NCBI GenBank assembly: GCA_013203595.1 | Contig: JABMNT010000037.1 | Span: 1 to 35,470, forward strand | Source of the DNA: Rhodospirillales bacterium | Lineage (GTDB): Bacteria > Pseudomonadota > Alphaproteobacteria > Rhodospirillales > Casp-alpha2 | Reading direction: 5' to 3' | DNA: 35,470 bases | Shown here: positions 17,759 through 26,665 of the stretch, piece after piece | Layout: every line of letters begins with the position of its first letter | Numbering within the stretch: the first letter of the stretch is position 1 | Program-made: the position numbers and the translations under genes | Notes under the pieces: model-generated | What the model was told of the DNA's origin: nothing | The model's input: only the letters and a program-made list of their open reading frames with translations | Database searches by the model: none

Positions 17759-18400
17759 TCAGGATTCTATCTGGTCTTCCCCGGATCCGGGTTCTGCTGC
17801 CTGGTTTCCCAAAACCTGGCGGAAAGTTAAGTTGATCCGGGGCCCCAGGGGTTTTTTCGATTTCGGTAGGGCATGCTGCCAGTGATGCTGGATGGGGCCA
17901 CCCATCAGCAGCAGGCTGGCATCATCCAGGTCGACGGCCAGGGTTTTTGATCTGTCTTTGATGTTGCGAAAGCGAAAGCGCCGGGTCGCGCCAAAATTCA
18001 GTGACGCAATGACCGGGTTGTCGCCCAGTTCCGGTTCATCATCGCTATGCCATGACATGCTGTCGCTGCCGTCGCGGTACAGGTTCAGCAATACCGTGTT
18101 GAACCGGGCGCTGGTCAGGCATTCGACCCGCTGACGCAACTCGCTCAATGGCGCCAGCCAGGCGCGGGACGGGTGTTCTATGCCTGAATAGGTATAGGCG
18201 GCATCGCCGTACCAGGCGGTCAGGCGTGGCGTTGCCAGGCTGCGCCCAAACAAAAACAGGGTTTCCTGCTGCCAGTCGATTTCCGCCATCAGACGGCTGA
18301 AGATCGCCGTGCTGGTGGCGGCAGATACGACGTCCCTGAACATATGCAGCTCGCCGTCGTCGATGGCCAGGCGGTGGCCAGCATGTGCGATGGGTCGCAA
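17759..18400 (-). CDS. AlkB-like 2-oxoglutarate/Fe(II)-dependent dioxygenase
   Basis: AlkB homologues oxidatively remove alkyl groups from nucleic acid bases. This 213-residue protein resembles the ALKBH2/3-type bacterial group. The iron ligands are H118 and D120 in SWHSDDEPELG and H176 in HHWQHALPK. The 2-oxoglutarate-binding RxNxTFR motif is R188 to R194, and the substrate-side RLTAWYGDAAYTYSG is present. The only start that includes the conserved N-terminus is TTG 18400, 5 nt after the stop of the HtrA-like gene; ATG 18343 would cut 19 residues. The short gap implies cotranscription with the HtrA-like gene. Confidence 0.93.
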   Translation of the reverse strand: MRPIAHAGHRLAIDDGELHMFRDVVSAATSTAIFSRLMAEIDWQQETLFLFGRSLATPRLTAWYGDAAYTYSGIEHPSRAWLAPLSELRQRVECLTSARFNTVLLNLYRDGSDSMSWHSDDEPELGDNPVIASLNFGATRRFRFRNIKDRSKTLAVDLDDASLLLMGGPIQHHWQHALPKSKKPLGPRINLTFRQVLGNQAAEPGSGEDQIES

Positions 18401-18405
18401 GGGGA

Positions 18406-19377
18406 TTAATGCATTTTCGGTTTAACCAGGAAGGAATCGCGGTCACCGGAGCGAACGGCGACTTCAAAAATCTTGTCTTCCCGGTATATGGTCAGCGTGA
18501 CCGGCACGCCAGCATCACCACTTGACCACAGATTGCGGTAAAAGGTTGCCAGGTCATCCAGTGGCCGTCCGTCGATGGAATGCAGAATATCACCAATTTC
18601 AAGACCCGCCTTTTGCCCGGGTCCGTTTCCGACAACGCTGGCGATCACCAGGTGGTCAGAAACTTCGGCAGTCAACAGACCAAGCCAGGGCCGCGGTTTT
18701 TTGTTAACCCGCCCGTAGGTCAGCAGGTCGTCGAGGATCGGCGGCAACAGGTCAATGGGCACGACCATATTGCCATCGAAGGGAAGCCCGTGTTCGTCGT
18801 TCTGCTGGACGAACAGGGAACCGATGCCGACGAGTTTTCCGGTCGGGCTGATCAGGGCGCTGCCGCCCCAAAACGGATGCGGCGGCGTGGTCATCAGGGC
18901 CTCGCCCAGCAGATATTCCCAGTAGCCGGTAAATTCCTGTTTGGCCGCGAGCCGGGCTTTTATGGCACCGGTTTTGCCGCCATGGCCGGCCAAGATCACG
19001 TCGTCGCCGATTTGCAGTGCCGATGAACTTCCCAATTCCATGACCGGTGCATTGAGCTTGCCCAGGGGCTGGATCAATCCAAACCCCGTTTCCTGGTCAT
19101 AGGCGGCAACGTGCCCGGCAACAGCGCCTCCGGTATGGTCGATCAGCCAAATGGTGTCGGCCTCAACGGTCAGATAGCCAATTGTCAGAATGAGGCCGCG
19201 CTCATTGATCACAACGCCATGTCCGGCCCGTTCCGTACCCAGGCTTTGTGCGGTGAAGGCGTTTTCAGGAATCTTGCATTGTACCGAAACAACGGAGGAC
19301 AACGCGTGGTTCAGATCGAAGGCAACAGTCTTGGGGTCGGGTTGCAGGTCCGGATCAATGACAGGCGCTTCAAACAT
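18406..19377 (-). CDS. HtrA-like S1C protein with PDZ domain, catalytic triad lost
   Basis: This 323-residue protein has the trypsin-like fold of HtrA/DegP (GHGVVINERGLILTIGYLTV; DVILAGHGG; GKLVGIGSL) and a PDZ domain at about residues 230 to 310 (PWLGLLTA; GPGQKAGLEIGDILHSIDG). At the catalytic positions the usual TNNHVV histidine is Y68, the TDLAV aspartate is G98, and the GNSGG serine aligns with G171 in FWGGSAL. All three residues are therefore replaced, and the protein should not act as a serine protease. No signal peptide is seen. It may be a scaffold or peptide-binding pseudoenzyme. It lies just upstream of the AlkB gene. Confidence 0.88.
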   Translation of the reverse strand: MFEAPVIDPDLQPDPKTVAFDLNHALSSVVSVQCKIPENAFTAQSLGTERAGHGVVINERGLILTIGYLTVEADTIWLIDHTGGAVAGHVAAYDQETGFGLIQPLGKLNAPVMELGSSSALQIGDDVILAGHGGKTGAIKARLAAKQEFTGYWEYLLGEALMTTPPHPFWGGSALISPTGKLVGIGSLFVQQNDEHGLPFDGNMVVPIDLLPPILDDLLTYGRVNKKPRPWLGLLTAEVSDHLVIASVVGNGPGQKAGLEIGDILHSIDGRPLDDLATFYRNLWSSGDAGVPVTLTIYREDKIFEVAVRSGDRDSFLVKPKMH

Positions 19378-19501
19378 GGGGTAACCTATACGAACATAAA
19401 TTTAAGGGTCCTAGGCATCTATGATGGCAGGCCATTAATCGCCTGTCACTGTCAGACTTGTGAAAAAACCCATCAAAATAAATTTATCGATCCGACAGAC
19501 C

Positions 19502-20470
<969 letters not shown>

Positions 20471-20538
20471 ACGGTTTTATCCTGATCTTCGGTTTCTATG
20501 GTTCTGCTCGTTCGCCTGCGGGCGGCGATGGAAATTGG

Positions 20539-20718
20539 CTATAACAGGCAGCTTTTCGCAAAGTCCGCAGCCTCGTTTGCACTCCAGTCGCCTTTGTCTT
20601 TCTTTTTCATGTCTTCGCACCATTCCTTGCTGCCAACTTCCGGCGAACAGGCGGCGAGGCCGGTTGATAAAAACACGGCAACCGCCAGAGACAGCGAAAC
20701 TTTTTTAACAGATATCAT
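20539..20718 (-). CDS. Small DUF3012 lipoprotein
   Basis: A 59-residue frame begins at the ATG at 20718 and ends at TAG 20539. It starts MISVKKVSLSLAVAVF and has a lipobox LAAC with C24 as the likely lipidated residue. The mature part is CSPEVGSKEWCEDM followed by KGDWSANEAADFAKSC. The pattern of EVGS-W-C, KGDW and NEA-DFA-C matches DUF3012, a family of tiny proteobacterial lipoproteins of unknown role. Two further cysteines (C34, C57) could form a disulfide in the periplasm. AGG lies just upstream of the start. It is easily missed because of its length. Confidence 0.85.
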   Translation of the reverse strand: MISVKKVSLSLAVAVFLSTGLAACSPEVGSKEWCEDMKKKDKGDWSANEAADFAKSCLL

Positions 20719-20796
20719 ATCCTGAACCTTGTCATAAATTTACAATGAGGGGAGTATACCGGCAATGGCTTGAACCGAAACCGTCTTTTTTATTTA

Positions 20797-22332
20797 TTAT
20801 GATCGTTTATTGACCGATTGCAGGGCGTCGCCAACACGTTGAATAACCTCGGGCCAATTGCCGCGCTCAAGCTGCCGAAACAACCGCAGACTCGGATACC
20901 AGGGTGTGGCATCGCCATCTGTCCGCCAGCGCCAGTCGGGCACATAGGGCAGCAGCAGCCAGCAGGGGCGGCCCATGGCGCCCGCCAGATGGGCGATGGA
21001 GGTGTCAACGGTGATCAGTAAATCGAGATCCGCCAGAACCGCGGCGGTATCCGTGAAATCTGCCAGCCCGCGGCCCAGGTCCGCAATGACCCGGTGAGGG
21101 TCGAATGGCTGCATTTGTGCACCTGCCGGCCCCGTCTGCAGGCTGACAAATTCAACGTCAACCCGTTCCAGCAGTGGCCCGAGGCAGGCAAAGGCCATTG
21201 ACCGGTTGTGATCGTTGACATGGGCAGGATTGCCCGACCAGACCAGGCCGACGCGGGTTTTCGGATGGGTGCCGGTTTTCGATATGCTGGCTGTGATGTA
21301 GGGTCCGGAAACGGCCACGTCGGCATCCGACGAAAGACCAAGCAAACAGGGAACGGACATCAGCGGCAGGTGAAAATCTGCGGTTACACCCTGGGTGGAA
21401 GTGACCACCTGGTCAATTCCGTCGACGGTCATTGCCAGCCTGTGCAGACTTGCCGGGCATTCAAGAATCACCCGGGCATCCCGTTGTTTGATTTTGCTGG
21501 CGAAGCGAAGAAACTGAATGGTGTCGCCCAGGCCCTGCTCGGCATGGAGATAAAGGGTTTTCCCCTGCAGATTTTCGCCGGACCATCTGGGAAAATCATA
21601 GGTTTTTTGCGGCGGTGCACCCGGTTTTTCAAAGCGCGCTTCATAGGCCGGCCAGCCGCGCCTGTAGTCACCAGACATCAACAGGGCCTGGGCATAGCCG
21701 TTGCCGGCTTCGCCATGCCCGGGTGCGCAGGCCAGGGCCTGTTCGAACGCCGTTATGGCCGGTTCCAGCTGCAGCAATTGGATCCGGGTATTGCCCAGAT
21801 TGTTCCAGCCATTGGCGAAATCCGAATCGGCTGCAACCGCTTTCTGGTAGCAGCTTTGCGCCGGCTCAAAAGCCTCAAGCTCGAATAACAGATTGCCGAT
21901 ATGATTCAAGGCGGGCGCATTGGCAGCGCTGAGCTCTGCCGCCCTGGCAAAGGACGCAACCGCATCATGGCGTTGGCCAAGCCGCTTTTCCGCCATGCCC
22001 CGGTTGGCCCAGGCCTCGCCATAGCCGGGGGCCAGTAAAATCGCCTGGCAATAGTCGGCCAGCGCCGAGCTGTCGTCGCCCATGGCGGCGTGGGTATTAC
22101 CCCGGTTACTCCAGCCCTGTGCCCGTTCGGGGCCATGATGAACGGCCGCTTCGCCAGCTTTCAACGCGGCCGCTAAATCGCCTTGGCCGCGCAGGGCCAG
22201 TCCCAGGCCATCCCAGGCCATGGCATTTTCCGGCTCGCTGGACAGGGCCTTGCGATAGGCGCCTATGGCCGCATCAAAATCGCCTGCGCGATGCAGCGCC
22301 AATGCCTTTTGGGTGGTCGACGAATTTGCCAT
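20797..22332 (-). CDS. TPR-repeat protein with GT9-like glycosyltransferase C-terminal region
   Basis: This 511-residue protein has no signal peptide. Residues 1 to about 225 form six or seven tetratricopeptide repeats (for example AIGAYRKALSSEPENAMAW and AWANRGMAEKRLGQRHDAV). The rest resembles the GT-B fold of heptosyltransferase-type (GT9) proteins: LYLHAEQGLGDTIQFLRFA, VGLVWSGNPAHVNDHNRS, and the nucleotide-sugar-side DLLITVDTSIAHLAGAMGRP near residue 440. Such TPR-GT proteins are common in Alphaproteobacteria and are presumed to modify proteins or surface glycans. Its acceptor is unknown and no glycan cluster is nearby. It is divergent from the TerB-like pair. Confidence 0.9.
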   Translation of the reverse strand: MANSSTTQKALALHRAGDFDAAIGAYRKALSSEPENAMAWDGLGLALRGQGDLAAALKAGEAAVHHGPERAQGWSNRGNTHAAMGDDSSALADYCQAILLAPGYGEAWANRGMAEKRLGQRHDAVASFARAAELSAANAPALNHIGNLLFELEAFEPAQSCYQKAVAADSDFANGWNNLGNTRIQLLQLEPAITAFEQALACAPGHGEAGNGYAQALLMSGDYRRGWPAYEARFEKPGAPPQKTYDFPRWSGENLQGKTLYLHAEQGLGDTIQFLRFASKIKQRDARVILECPASLHRLAMTVDGIDQVVTSTQGVTADFHLPLMSVPCLLGLSSDADVAVSGPYITASISKTGTHPKTRVGLVWSGNPAHVNDHNRSMAFACLGPLLERVDVEFVSLQTGPAGAQMQPFDPHRVIADLGRGLADFTDTAAVLADLDLLITVDTSIAHLAGAMGRPCWLLLPYVPDWRWRTDGDATPWYPSLRLFRQLERGNWPEVIQRVGDALQSVNKRS

Positions 22333-22458
22333 GGGAGGTCAGCAACGATTGCGCTTGGGATACATGTGAATAAAACCACCTATAGCAACCCGGTTCCCCA
22401 ATTGATATGATTTACAGGTAATCGATTGCACCAAACAAACTTGGGGAAAAATAGGGCA

Positions 22459-22929
22459 ATGTCAGGTTTCCTGAATATCTTGATCAACCATCATAAGAAG
22501 AACAAGCTTCGGGCGCAAAATTTTTTCTTCATGAAAGCCTGTATGGCGGCTGCTGCGGCGGTTGCCATTGCCGACGGCATCGCCTGTCGCAGGGAGGTTT
22601 TGGCGGCGAAAACCCTGATGGATAGGCTGGATTCCCTGCATCTGTTTGACCCACGCCATGGTGTTGAGATTTACACAGACTATGTCAGCAAGATTGAGAA
22701 AAGTGCCGAGCAAGGGCGCGTGGCCGTCAGAGAGGCCATAAAACCGCTGCAAAATGACGCTGAACTTACCCACCTGCTCGTCATGATATGCCATACAATC
22801 AGTGAAGCCGATGGAATCGTACGCGTCGAGGAAGTCGATGCCATTGACGATATATGTGGGTATTTGGGTATCGATCGAAATGTGGTAAACGCAATCGAGA
22901 TTAATATGCGCGAACAATTGTTGAAATAG
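22459..22929 (+). CDS. TerB-like protein, first of a tandem pair
   Basis: This 156-residue helical protein starts MSGFLNILINHHKKNKLR at 22459; an ATG at 22426 would add 11 non-conserved residues. Acidic TerB-type loops are AAAAVAIADGIACRREV near residue 35 and ISEADGIVRVEEVDAI near residue 119. It is clearly a paralogue of the next gene, sharing HHKKNKLR and KACMAAAA at the same positions and equal length. The gap between the two is 18 nt, so they are cotranscribed. The biochemical role is unknown. The basic N-terminus before the helical domain may mediate membrane or protein contact, which is a guess. Confidence 0.78.
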   Translation: MSGFLNILINHHKKNKLRAQNFFFMKACMAAAAAVAIADGIACRREVLAAKTLMDRLDSLHLFDPRHGVEIYTDYVSKIEKSAEQGRVAVREAIKPLQNDAELTHLLVMICHTISEADGIVRVEEVDAIDDICGYLGIDRNVVNAIEINMREQLLK

Positions 22930-22947
22930 CGATTTAGGGGAATTCCT

Positions 22948-23418
22948 ATGGCCGGATTTTTTGATATTTTGATTGCCCATCATAAAAAGAACAAGCTACG
23001 CGACCGCAATTTTGATTATTTCAAAGCCTGTATGGCGGCGGCAGCTTTGGCGGCCATGGCTGACGATGAACTGGCCCGACGGGAAGATGCGACGCTTAAG
23101 AAACTGATGAAAGTGGTTGTTGAACTGAAGCTGTTTGGTAAGGACTATGGTATCGACATGTTTAGCCGTTACATCAAACAAATCCGCGATGACCCGGTTG
23201 GCGGCCGGGCCGGGGCCCTGCAGGATGTCGCGGCGGCAAAAGGTGATGACGAGTGGACCACGACCCTGCTTATGCTGGCCGCGACCATCATGGAATCCGA
23301 TGGGTCTGTGGTGCAGGCCGAAACAGACACCCTGGCCTCCCTGGCAATCCTGCTGGAGATTGATCCGAAATCCATATCGGCCCTTGATCTCGATATTAAA
23401 GACGAAATTTACAAATGA
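22948..23418 (+). CDS. TerB-like protein, second of a tandem pair
   Basis: This 156-residue paralogue of the preceding product begins MAGFFDILIAHHKKNKLRDR. The first TerB-like loop is AALAAMADDELARREDATL, and the second is ATIMESDGSVVQAETDTLASL. AGGGGAATT lies just before the ATG. It differs from its partner mainly in the middle segment and ends in KDEIYK. The pair lies between the TPR-GT gene (divergent) and the heat-shock gene, whose own promoter lies about 120 nt beyond this stop. I saw no good terminator after it. Confidence 0.8.
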   Translation: MAGFFDILIAHHKKNKLRDRNFDYFKACMAAAALAAMADDELARREDATLKKLMKVVVELKLFGKDYGIDMFSRYIKQIRDDPVGGRAGALQDVAAAKGDDEWTTTLLMLAATIMESDGSVVQAETDTLASLAILLEIDPKSISALDLDIKDEIYK

Positions 23419-23537
23419 TCGTGATGCGCTGGTGACGCGGTCCGGACGGTGATCGGATCAACCGGGAATTCGGCTTGCTGGCGTCCGGAGCGGGTTTCTT
23501 ACCCCATCGGTACGGACAATTTTTTTTGGCGCGCCCC

Positions 23538-23566
23538 TTGACGGCAAATCCGGGTGAACATATTTT
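23538..23566 (+). promoter_or_regulatory. Sigma-70-type promoter of the hsp20 gene
   Basis: A -35 element TTGACG (23538-23543) is followed by exactly 17 nt and a -10 element TATTTT (23561-23566). Transcription would start near 23573, giving a leader of about 97 nt, which fits the thermometer described next. Confidence 0.7.
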
Positions 23567-23572
23567 TTTACC

Positions 23573-23672
23573 GCCAAATGCTACCAGATAGGTTTGGAAG
23601 TTTGAAACGGCCCGGTCCCCAGATCCGGGACGGGCTCATTGACATTGCTTCTGAAGGAGAATGTACGCCATG
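23573..23672 (+). promoter_or_regulatory. ROSE-like RNA thermometer in the hsp20 leader
   Basis: The leader can fold into three hairpins. The first is at 23574-23597 (CCAA / TTGG with ACC / GGT inside). The second is at 23610-23635 (GCCC-G-GTCCC / GGGACGGGC with one bulged G). The last, 23643-23663, is CATT-G-CTTC, loop TGAA, GGAGAATG: eight base pairs with a bulged G47-type guanine, burying the Shine-Dalgarno GGAG at 23656-23659. A UUGCU segment with a bulged G opposite the ribosome-binding site is the hallmark of ROSE elements, known to repress small heat-shock genes of Alphaproteobacteria at low temperature. The fold was drawn by hand. Confidence 0.75.
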
Positions 23673-24161
23673 CGAACTTATGATTTTACACCCCTGTATC
23701 GCTCGACAATCGGCTTTGACCGGTTGGCCCGGCTTATGGAAAATTCGGCCAAACTGGAACGCGCCAGTTCAGAATATCCGCCCTATGATATTCAGGCTGT
23801 TGACGAAAACAGCTATCGAATCACGATGGCTGTGGCCGGATTTTCCGAACAGGAACTGGATATTGAAACAGGCGAAAATACGCTGACCGTGGCAGGCAAG
23901 CACGATGACAGCGATGCCGACGTCACCTATCTGCACCGGGGAATAGCAGGCCGGGACTTCATTCGCAAATTTGAACTGGCCGATCACATGAAGGTTACCG
24001 ACGCTCATCTGGTGAACGGGATTCTGAGTATTGATCTGTATCGTGAAGTGCCGGAGGAAATGAAACCCACACATATCGTAATTAAAACCAGCGAACCGGT
24101 CGGTCTGCCTAAAAAGGCTAAGAAGCTGATTGAAAACATGAGCAAGCGTAAATCGGCCTGA
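23670..24161 (+). CDS. Hsp20 family small heat-shock protein
   Basis: This 163-residue chaperone of the IbpA type holds unfolded proteins in large oligomers. It begins MRTYDFTPLYRSTIGFDRL, the usual N-terminal arm. The alpha-crystallin domain follows (YPPYDIQAVDENSYRITMAV to about residue 135), including the consensus NGILSIDLYREVPE. The C-terminal tail is basic and longer than usual (KKAKKLIENMSKRKSA) and lacks a clear IxI anchor. ATG 23670 is 10 nt after GGAG; the in-frame ATG 23661 is too close to the ribosome site and lies inside the thermometer stem. Regulation is probably by the leader described above. Confidence 0.95.
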   Translation: MRTYDFTPLYRSTIGFDRLARLMENSAKLERASSEYPPYDIQAVDENSYRITMAVAGFSEQELDIETGENTLTVAGKHDDSDADVTYLHRGIAGRDFIRKFELADHMKVTDAHLVNGILSIDLYREVPEEMKPTHIVIKTSEPVGLPKKAKKLIENMSKRKSA

Positions 24162-24278
24162 CGGTTACCGGCGTAGCCATGATAGCCCCCATTCCGGAGA
24201 AAAAATAGTCAGAGGCACCACCGCCGGCGATGGGGGAACGGGCTTCCTGGATAACGGATAGGCCCTGAGCGGTGCCTT

Positions 24279-24310
24279 ACGGGGGCTGCACCTTCGGGTG
24301 CAGTCCCCGT
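24279..24310. terminator. Strong UUCG-capped hairpin between convergent genes (candidate bidirectional terminator)
   Basis: A 14-bp stem ACGGGGGCTGCACC / GGTGCAGTCCCCGT (one G-U pair) is capped by TTCG. It lies 17 nt past the DUF4197 stop on minus and 117 nt past the hsp20 stop on plus. Neither side has a proper T run, so termination is likely but not certain; it may also protect RNA 3' ends. Confidence 0.5.
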
Positions 24311-24327
24311 ATTTCAAGTCACTGGCT

Positions 24328-25086
24328 TCAGTTGGCAAAAACCTTTTTCAGGATGGCTGTGGTCCGGGCCGCGGGGTTTTCCCGGATTGCGGCTTCCTCG
24401 ATGGCCAGATAATGGAACAAACCGTCAAGTGCCCTGGCCACGGCATGGCGCGTCAGGTCGGATTTGACATCCGGAACGAAGGGCAGGGTTTTATACTGGC
24501 CCATGACCTGGTCATAGGCCTTGACCGCTCCCACTTCAGCCAGGCTGGCATCGATGATCGGGGTAAAGCGCTCGGTCAGGGGCGCTGACATATGCTGGCG
24601 GAAATAATCGGTTGCCGCCGTCTTGCTGCCATCCAGTATCCGTTTGGCATCGTCAACTGTCATTTCCGAGATTGATGTCCAGAACACATCCTTGGCCGCT
24701 GGGGCGGCTTTTTCGGCGGCCCGGTTGATGCGGGTTTCAAGATCCGCCGTCAGGGAGCCAAAACCAAACTTGTCCAATGCCTTGTGAACGGTGGTCAGGT
24801 TTTCCGGCAGCGGAATATGGATTGCCTTGTCCGTCAGATACCCATCCGGTTGGCCAACCTGAGAAATGACTTTTTCTGAACCGAGCCTGAGCGCTTCCTT
24901 CAGACCGTTAATAATGTCGGCGGAACTGAGGACGCCGGTGGTCTGGGTTGGGTTCACGTTTCCGCTTTTCAGGCTATTGAGGGCACCTTTCGCCGTGTCC
25001 AAAAGTCCGGCATGGCCGGGCGAGGCAAGCACGGACGCGGCACAGATCAAGGCGGCGCAGGCAAATCGAAGAGGGTGGTTTGACAC
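24328..25086 (-). CDS. DUF4197 family exported protein
   Basis: This 252-residue protein starts with a Sec signal peptide (LRFACAALICAASVLASPGHA, cleavage after GHA near residue 26). The conserved DUF4197 core follows: DIINGLKEALRLGSEKVISQ, LPENLTTVHKALDKFGFG, DAKRILDGSKTAATDYFR and AVARALDGLFHYLAIEEAAIRENP. The family is widespread in Proteobacteria and probably periplasmic, with no known activity. The start is GTG 25086, supported by AAAGGAAAA upstream. It converges on hsp20 across a structured intergenic stretch. Confidence 0.93.
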   Translation of the reverse strand: MSNHPLRFACAALICAASVLASPGHAGLLDTAKGALNSLKSGNVNPTQTTGVLSSADIINGLKEALRLGSEKVISQVGQPDGYLTDKAIHIPLPENLTTVHKALDKFGFGSLTADLETRINRAAEKAAPAAKDVFWTSISEMTVDDAKRILDGSKTAATDYFRQHMSAPLTERFTPIIDASLAEVGAVKAYDQVMGQYKTLPFVPDVKSDLTRHAVARALDGLFHYLAIEEAAIRENPAARTTAILKKVFAN

Positions 25087-25134
25087 AGATATTTTCCTTT
25101 GTTCGGGATGAGGAGGCGTGATTGATAAAGCGTT

Positions 25135-25761
25135 CTATTCGGCGGCTATGCGGTCGGCTTCGTCGCGATAGCGGGCCAGCCCCCGCTTCAGAAAGCTTTC
25201 GCGCATGGGCAGGCCATTGCCTGATTTGGCGACCATATCTTCGGGTGCCGTATGGGTTTTGACTTCCGGCCAGTGGCCCGGCTGCAGATCGGCCCCTTCG
25301 GCGGCAATATCCAGTGGGTCATCATCCTCGATTGCCGGGAACTCGACAATTTCCAAAATCTCCCAGGTTGCTTCCAGCGGAATGCCGTTCGGGTCATAAA
25401 AGTAAATCGACCAGATTGTGCCGTGGTCAACGGCCCCGTGGACATCAAATCCGGCGGCCTCGAGTCGATCCTTGAGGGCAAACAGTTCCAGGCGACTATC
25501 GACGGTCAGCGACACGTGATCAAAGCCAACCGGCTCGCTTGTCCGCTCGCCGGGAAATTTGCGTTTCATGGGCGAAGCGCCCTCGTACTCAAAAAACGCG
25601 ATATGTGAAGCCGCGTCACCCAACCGGAAGAAATAATGACGGTAGCCATCGTGACCGATGCCGGCGGTCAGCTTCATGCCCAGCAGGTCGCGGTAAAAGC
25701 GAACGGTTTTAACCATATCGTTTGTTATAAAAGCCAGGTGATTTACGCATTGTAAGGTCAT
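25135..25761 (-). CDS. VOC family (glyoxalase/dioxygenase-fold) protein
   Basis: This protein of about 208 residues has two vicinal-oxygen-chelate beta-alpha-beta-beta-beta units. Likely metal ligands are H8 in CVNHLAFITND, a His in GFDHVSLTVD and a Glu in GIPLEATWEI. The last 70 residues or so (EDDDPLDIAAEG to the end) form a tail not needed for the VOC fold. VOC proteins include glyoxalases and ring-cleaving dioxygenases, and the reaction cannot be read here. The start is ATG 25761 or the GTG two codons earlier. The flavin reductase gene lies 83 nt upstream on the same strand, hinting at a shared oxidative catabolic role. Confidence 0.9.
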   Translation of the reverse strand: MTLQCVNHLAFITNDMVKTVRFYRDLLGMKLTAGIGHDGYRHYFFRLGDAASHIAFFEYEGASPMKRKFPGERTSEPVGFDHVSLTVDSRLELFALKDRLEAAGFDVHGAVDHGTIWSIYFYDPNGIPLEATWEILEIVEFPAIEDDDPLDIAAEGADLQPGHWPEVKTHTAPEDMVAKSGNGLPMRESFLKRGLARYRDEADRIAAE

Positions 25762-25844
25762 CGTCACATCTCTCGTCTGCTCTGTTTCGTCTTGGTCTGG
25801 CGTTCAACTATACAAAATTTCGCGCCTTTTGTCCCGATCAGTGG

Positions 25845-26456
25845 TTATTTTTCAGGCCGAACAAGGGTAAACACCTTTTCAACGGCCGTATAATCCTGGT
25901 AGCCCATGCGGGCGAGTGGCCGAATACGTTCAATATCAACCATCCCGTCGGTCATATAGGCATCCTTGATATGGATGCCTATAACCCGGCCGACCACCAG
26001 CACATTGCGACCGCCCGGGGTCTCGCAGGGCAACTCCATGGTATCCACATAGACGCATTCCATATGAATGGGGGCGTCTTTTACACGCGGCGGTTTGACC
26101 AGTTCGGACGGCGCCATTTCCAGACCGGCAATCTCAAATTCGTTGGTATCGGCATCAACGGGGGCGCTGCTGGCATTCATTTTATCACGCAGGTCCCAGG
26201 TCGCCATATTGCAGACGAACTCGCCGGTTGCCTCGACATTGCGGAGCGTGTCCTTGGCTGCTTTCTGAGGTGATCCGTTGTTTGAAAACATCACCAAAGG
26301 CGGTTCCCCGGCCAGTCCATTGAAAAAGCTGTAGGGGGCCAGATTGATATGCCCGTCGGCGCTGATGCTGGAAATCCAGCCAATGGGCCGGGGCACCACA
26401 CAGCTTTTAAACGGATTATGAGGCAACCCGTGCGGTTCAGACGTTTTCCAGAACAT
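25845..26456 (-). CDS. Flavin reductase family protein (FMN-binding split barrel)
   Basis: This 203-residue protein matches the flavin reductase-like family. FKSCVVPRPIGWISSISADG is the typical opening, followed by NLAPYSFFNGLAGEPPLVMF, the conserved NVEATGEFVCNMA and the late segment VGRVIGIHI. Members bind FMN and often supply reduced flavin to monooxygenases, or act as uncharacterised flavoenzymes. GGAGGG sits 8 to 9 nt before the ATG. It is divergent from the nucleotide cyclase across 209 nt. Together with the VOC gene it may form a two-gene unit. No partner monooxygenase is visible. Confidence 0.93.
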   Translation of the reverse strand: MFWKTSEPHGLPHNPFKSCVVPRPIGWISSISADGHINLAPYSFFNGLAGEPPLVMFSNNGSPQKAAKDTLRNVEATGEFVCNMATWDLRDKMNASSAPVDADTNEFEIAGLEMAPSELVKPPRVKDAPIHMECVYVDTMELPCETPGGRNVLVVGRVIGIHIKDAYMTDGMVDIERIRPLARMGYQDYTAVEKVFTLVRPEK

Positions 26457-26665
26457 ATGTGTCGCCCTCCGGTTTTATTCAAAACAGGCAATTATTCGCC
26501 GGGGGGGAATGTACATGGCTAATCCCGTATTTAATAGCCCGATTACCGGAAACGGAATGTTTCCAAATCATATTGTCAGTAAAAGATTATAGCCAAAAGC
26601 AGTTGCAAGAGGATGAAAAACGGTCTTCTTTGTGGGGCAGTAGATAATAATAATGGGATGGCCGC

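Noticed and set aside
24213-24278. Segment GGCGATGGGG...GCCTTA resembling parts of a fluoride or other small riboswitch.
   Set aside because: The pairing pattern required for the fluoride riboswitch is not met, and the segment lies downstream of both flanking genes, where a riboswitch would have nothing to control.
26509-26592. 27-codon plus-strand frame (MYMANPVFNSPITGNGMF...) preceded by a run of seven G residues, between the flavin reductase and cyclase genes.
   Set aside because: The G run looks like a ribosome site, but the peptide has no recognisable features and short frames of this size are common by chance. It would need transcript or conservation evidence.
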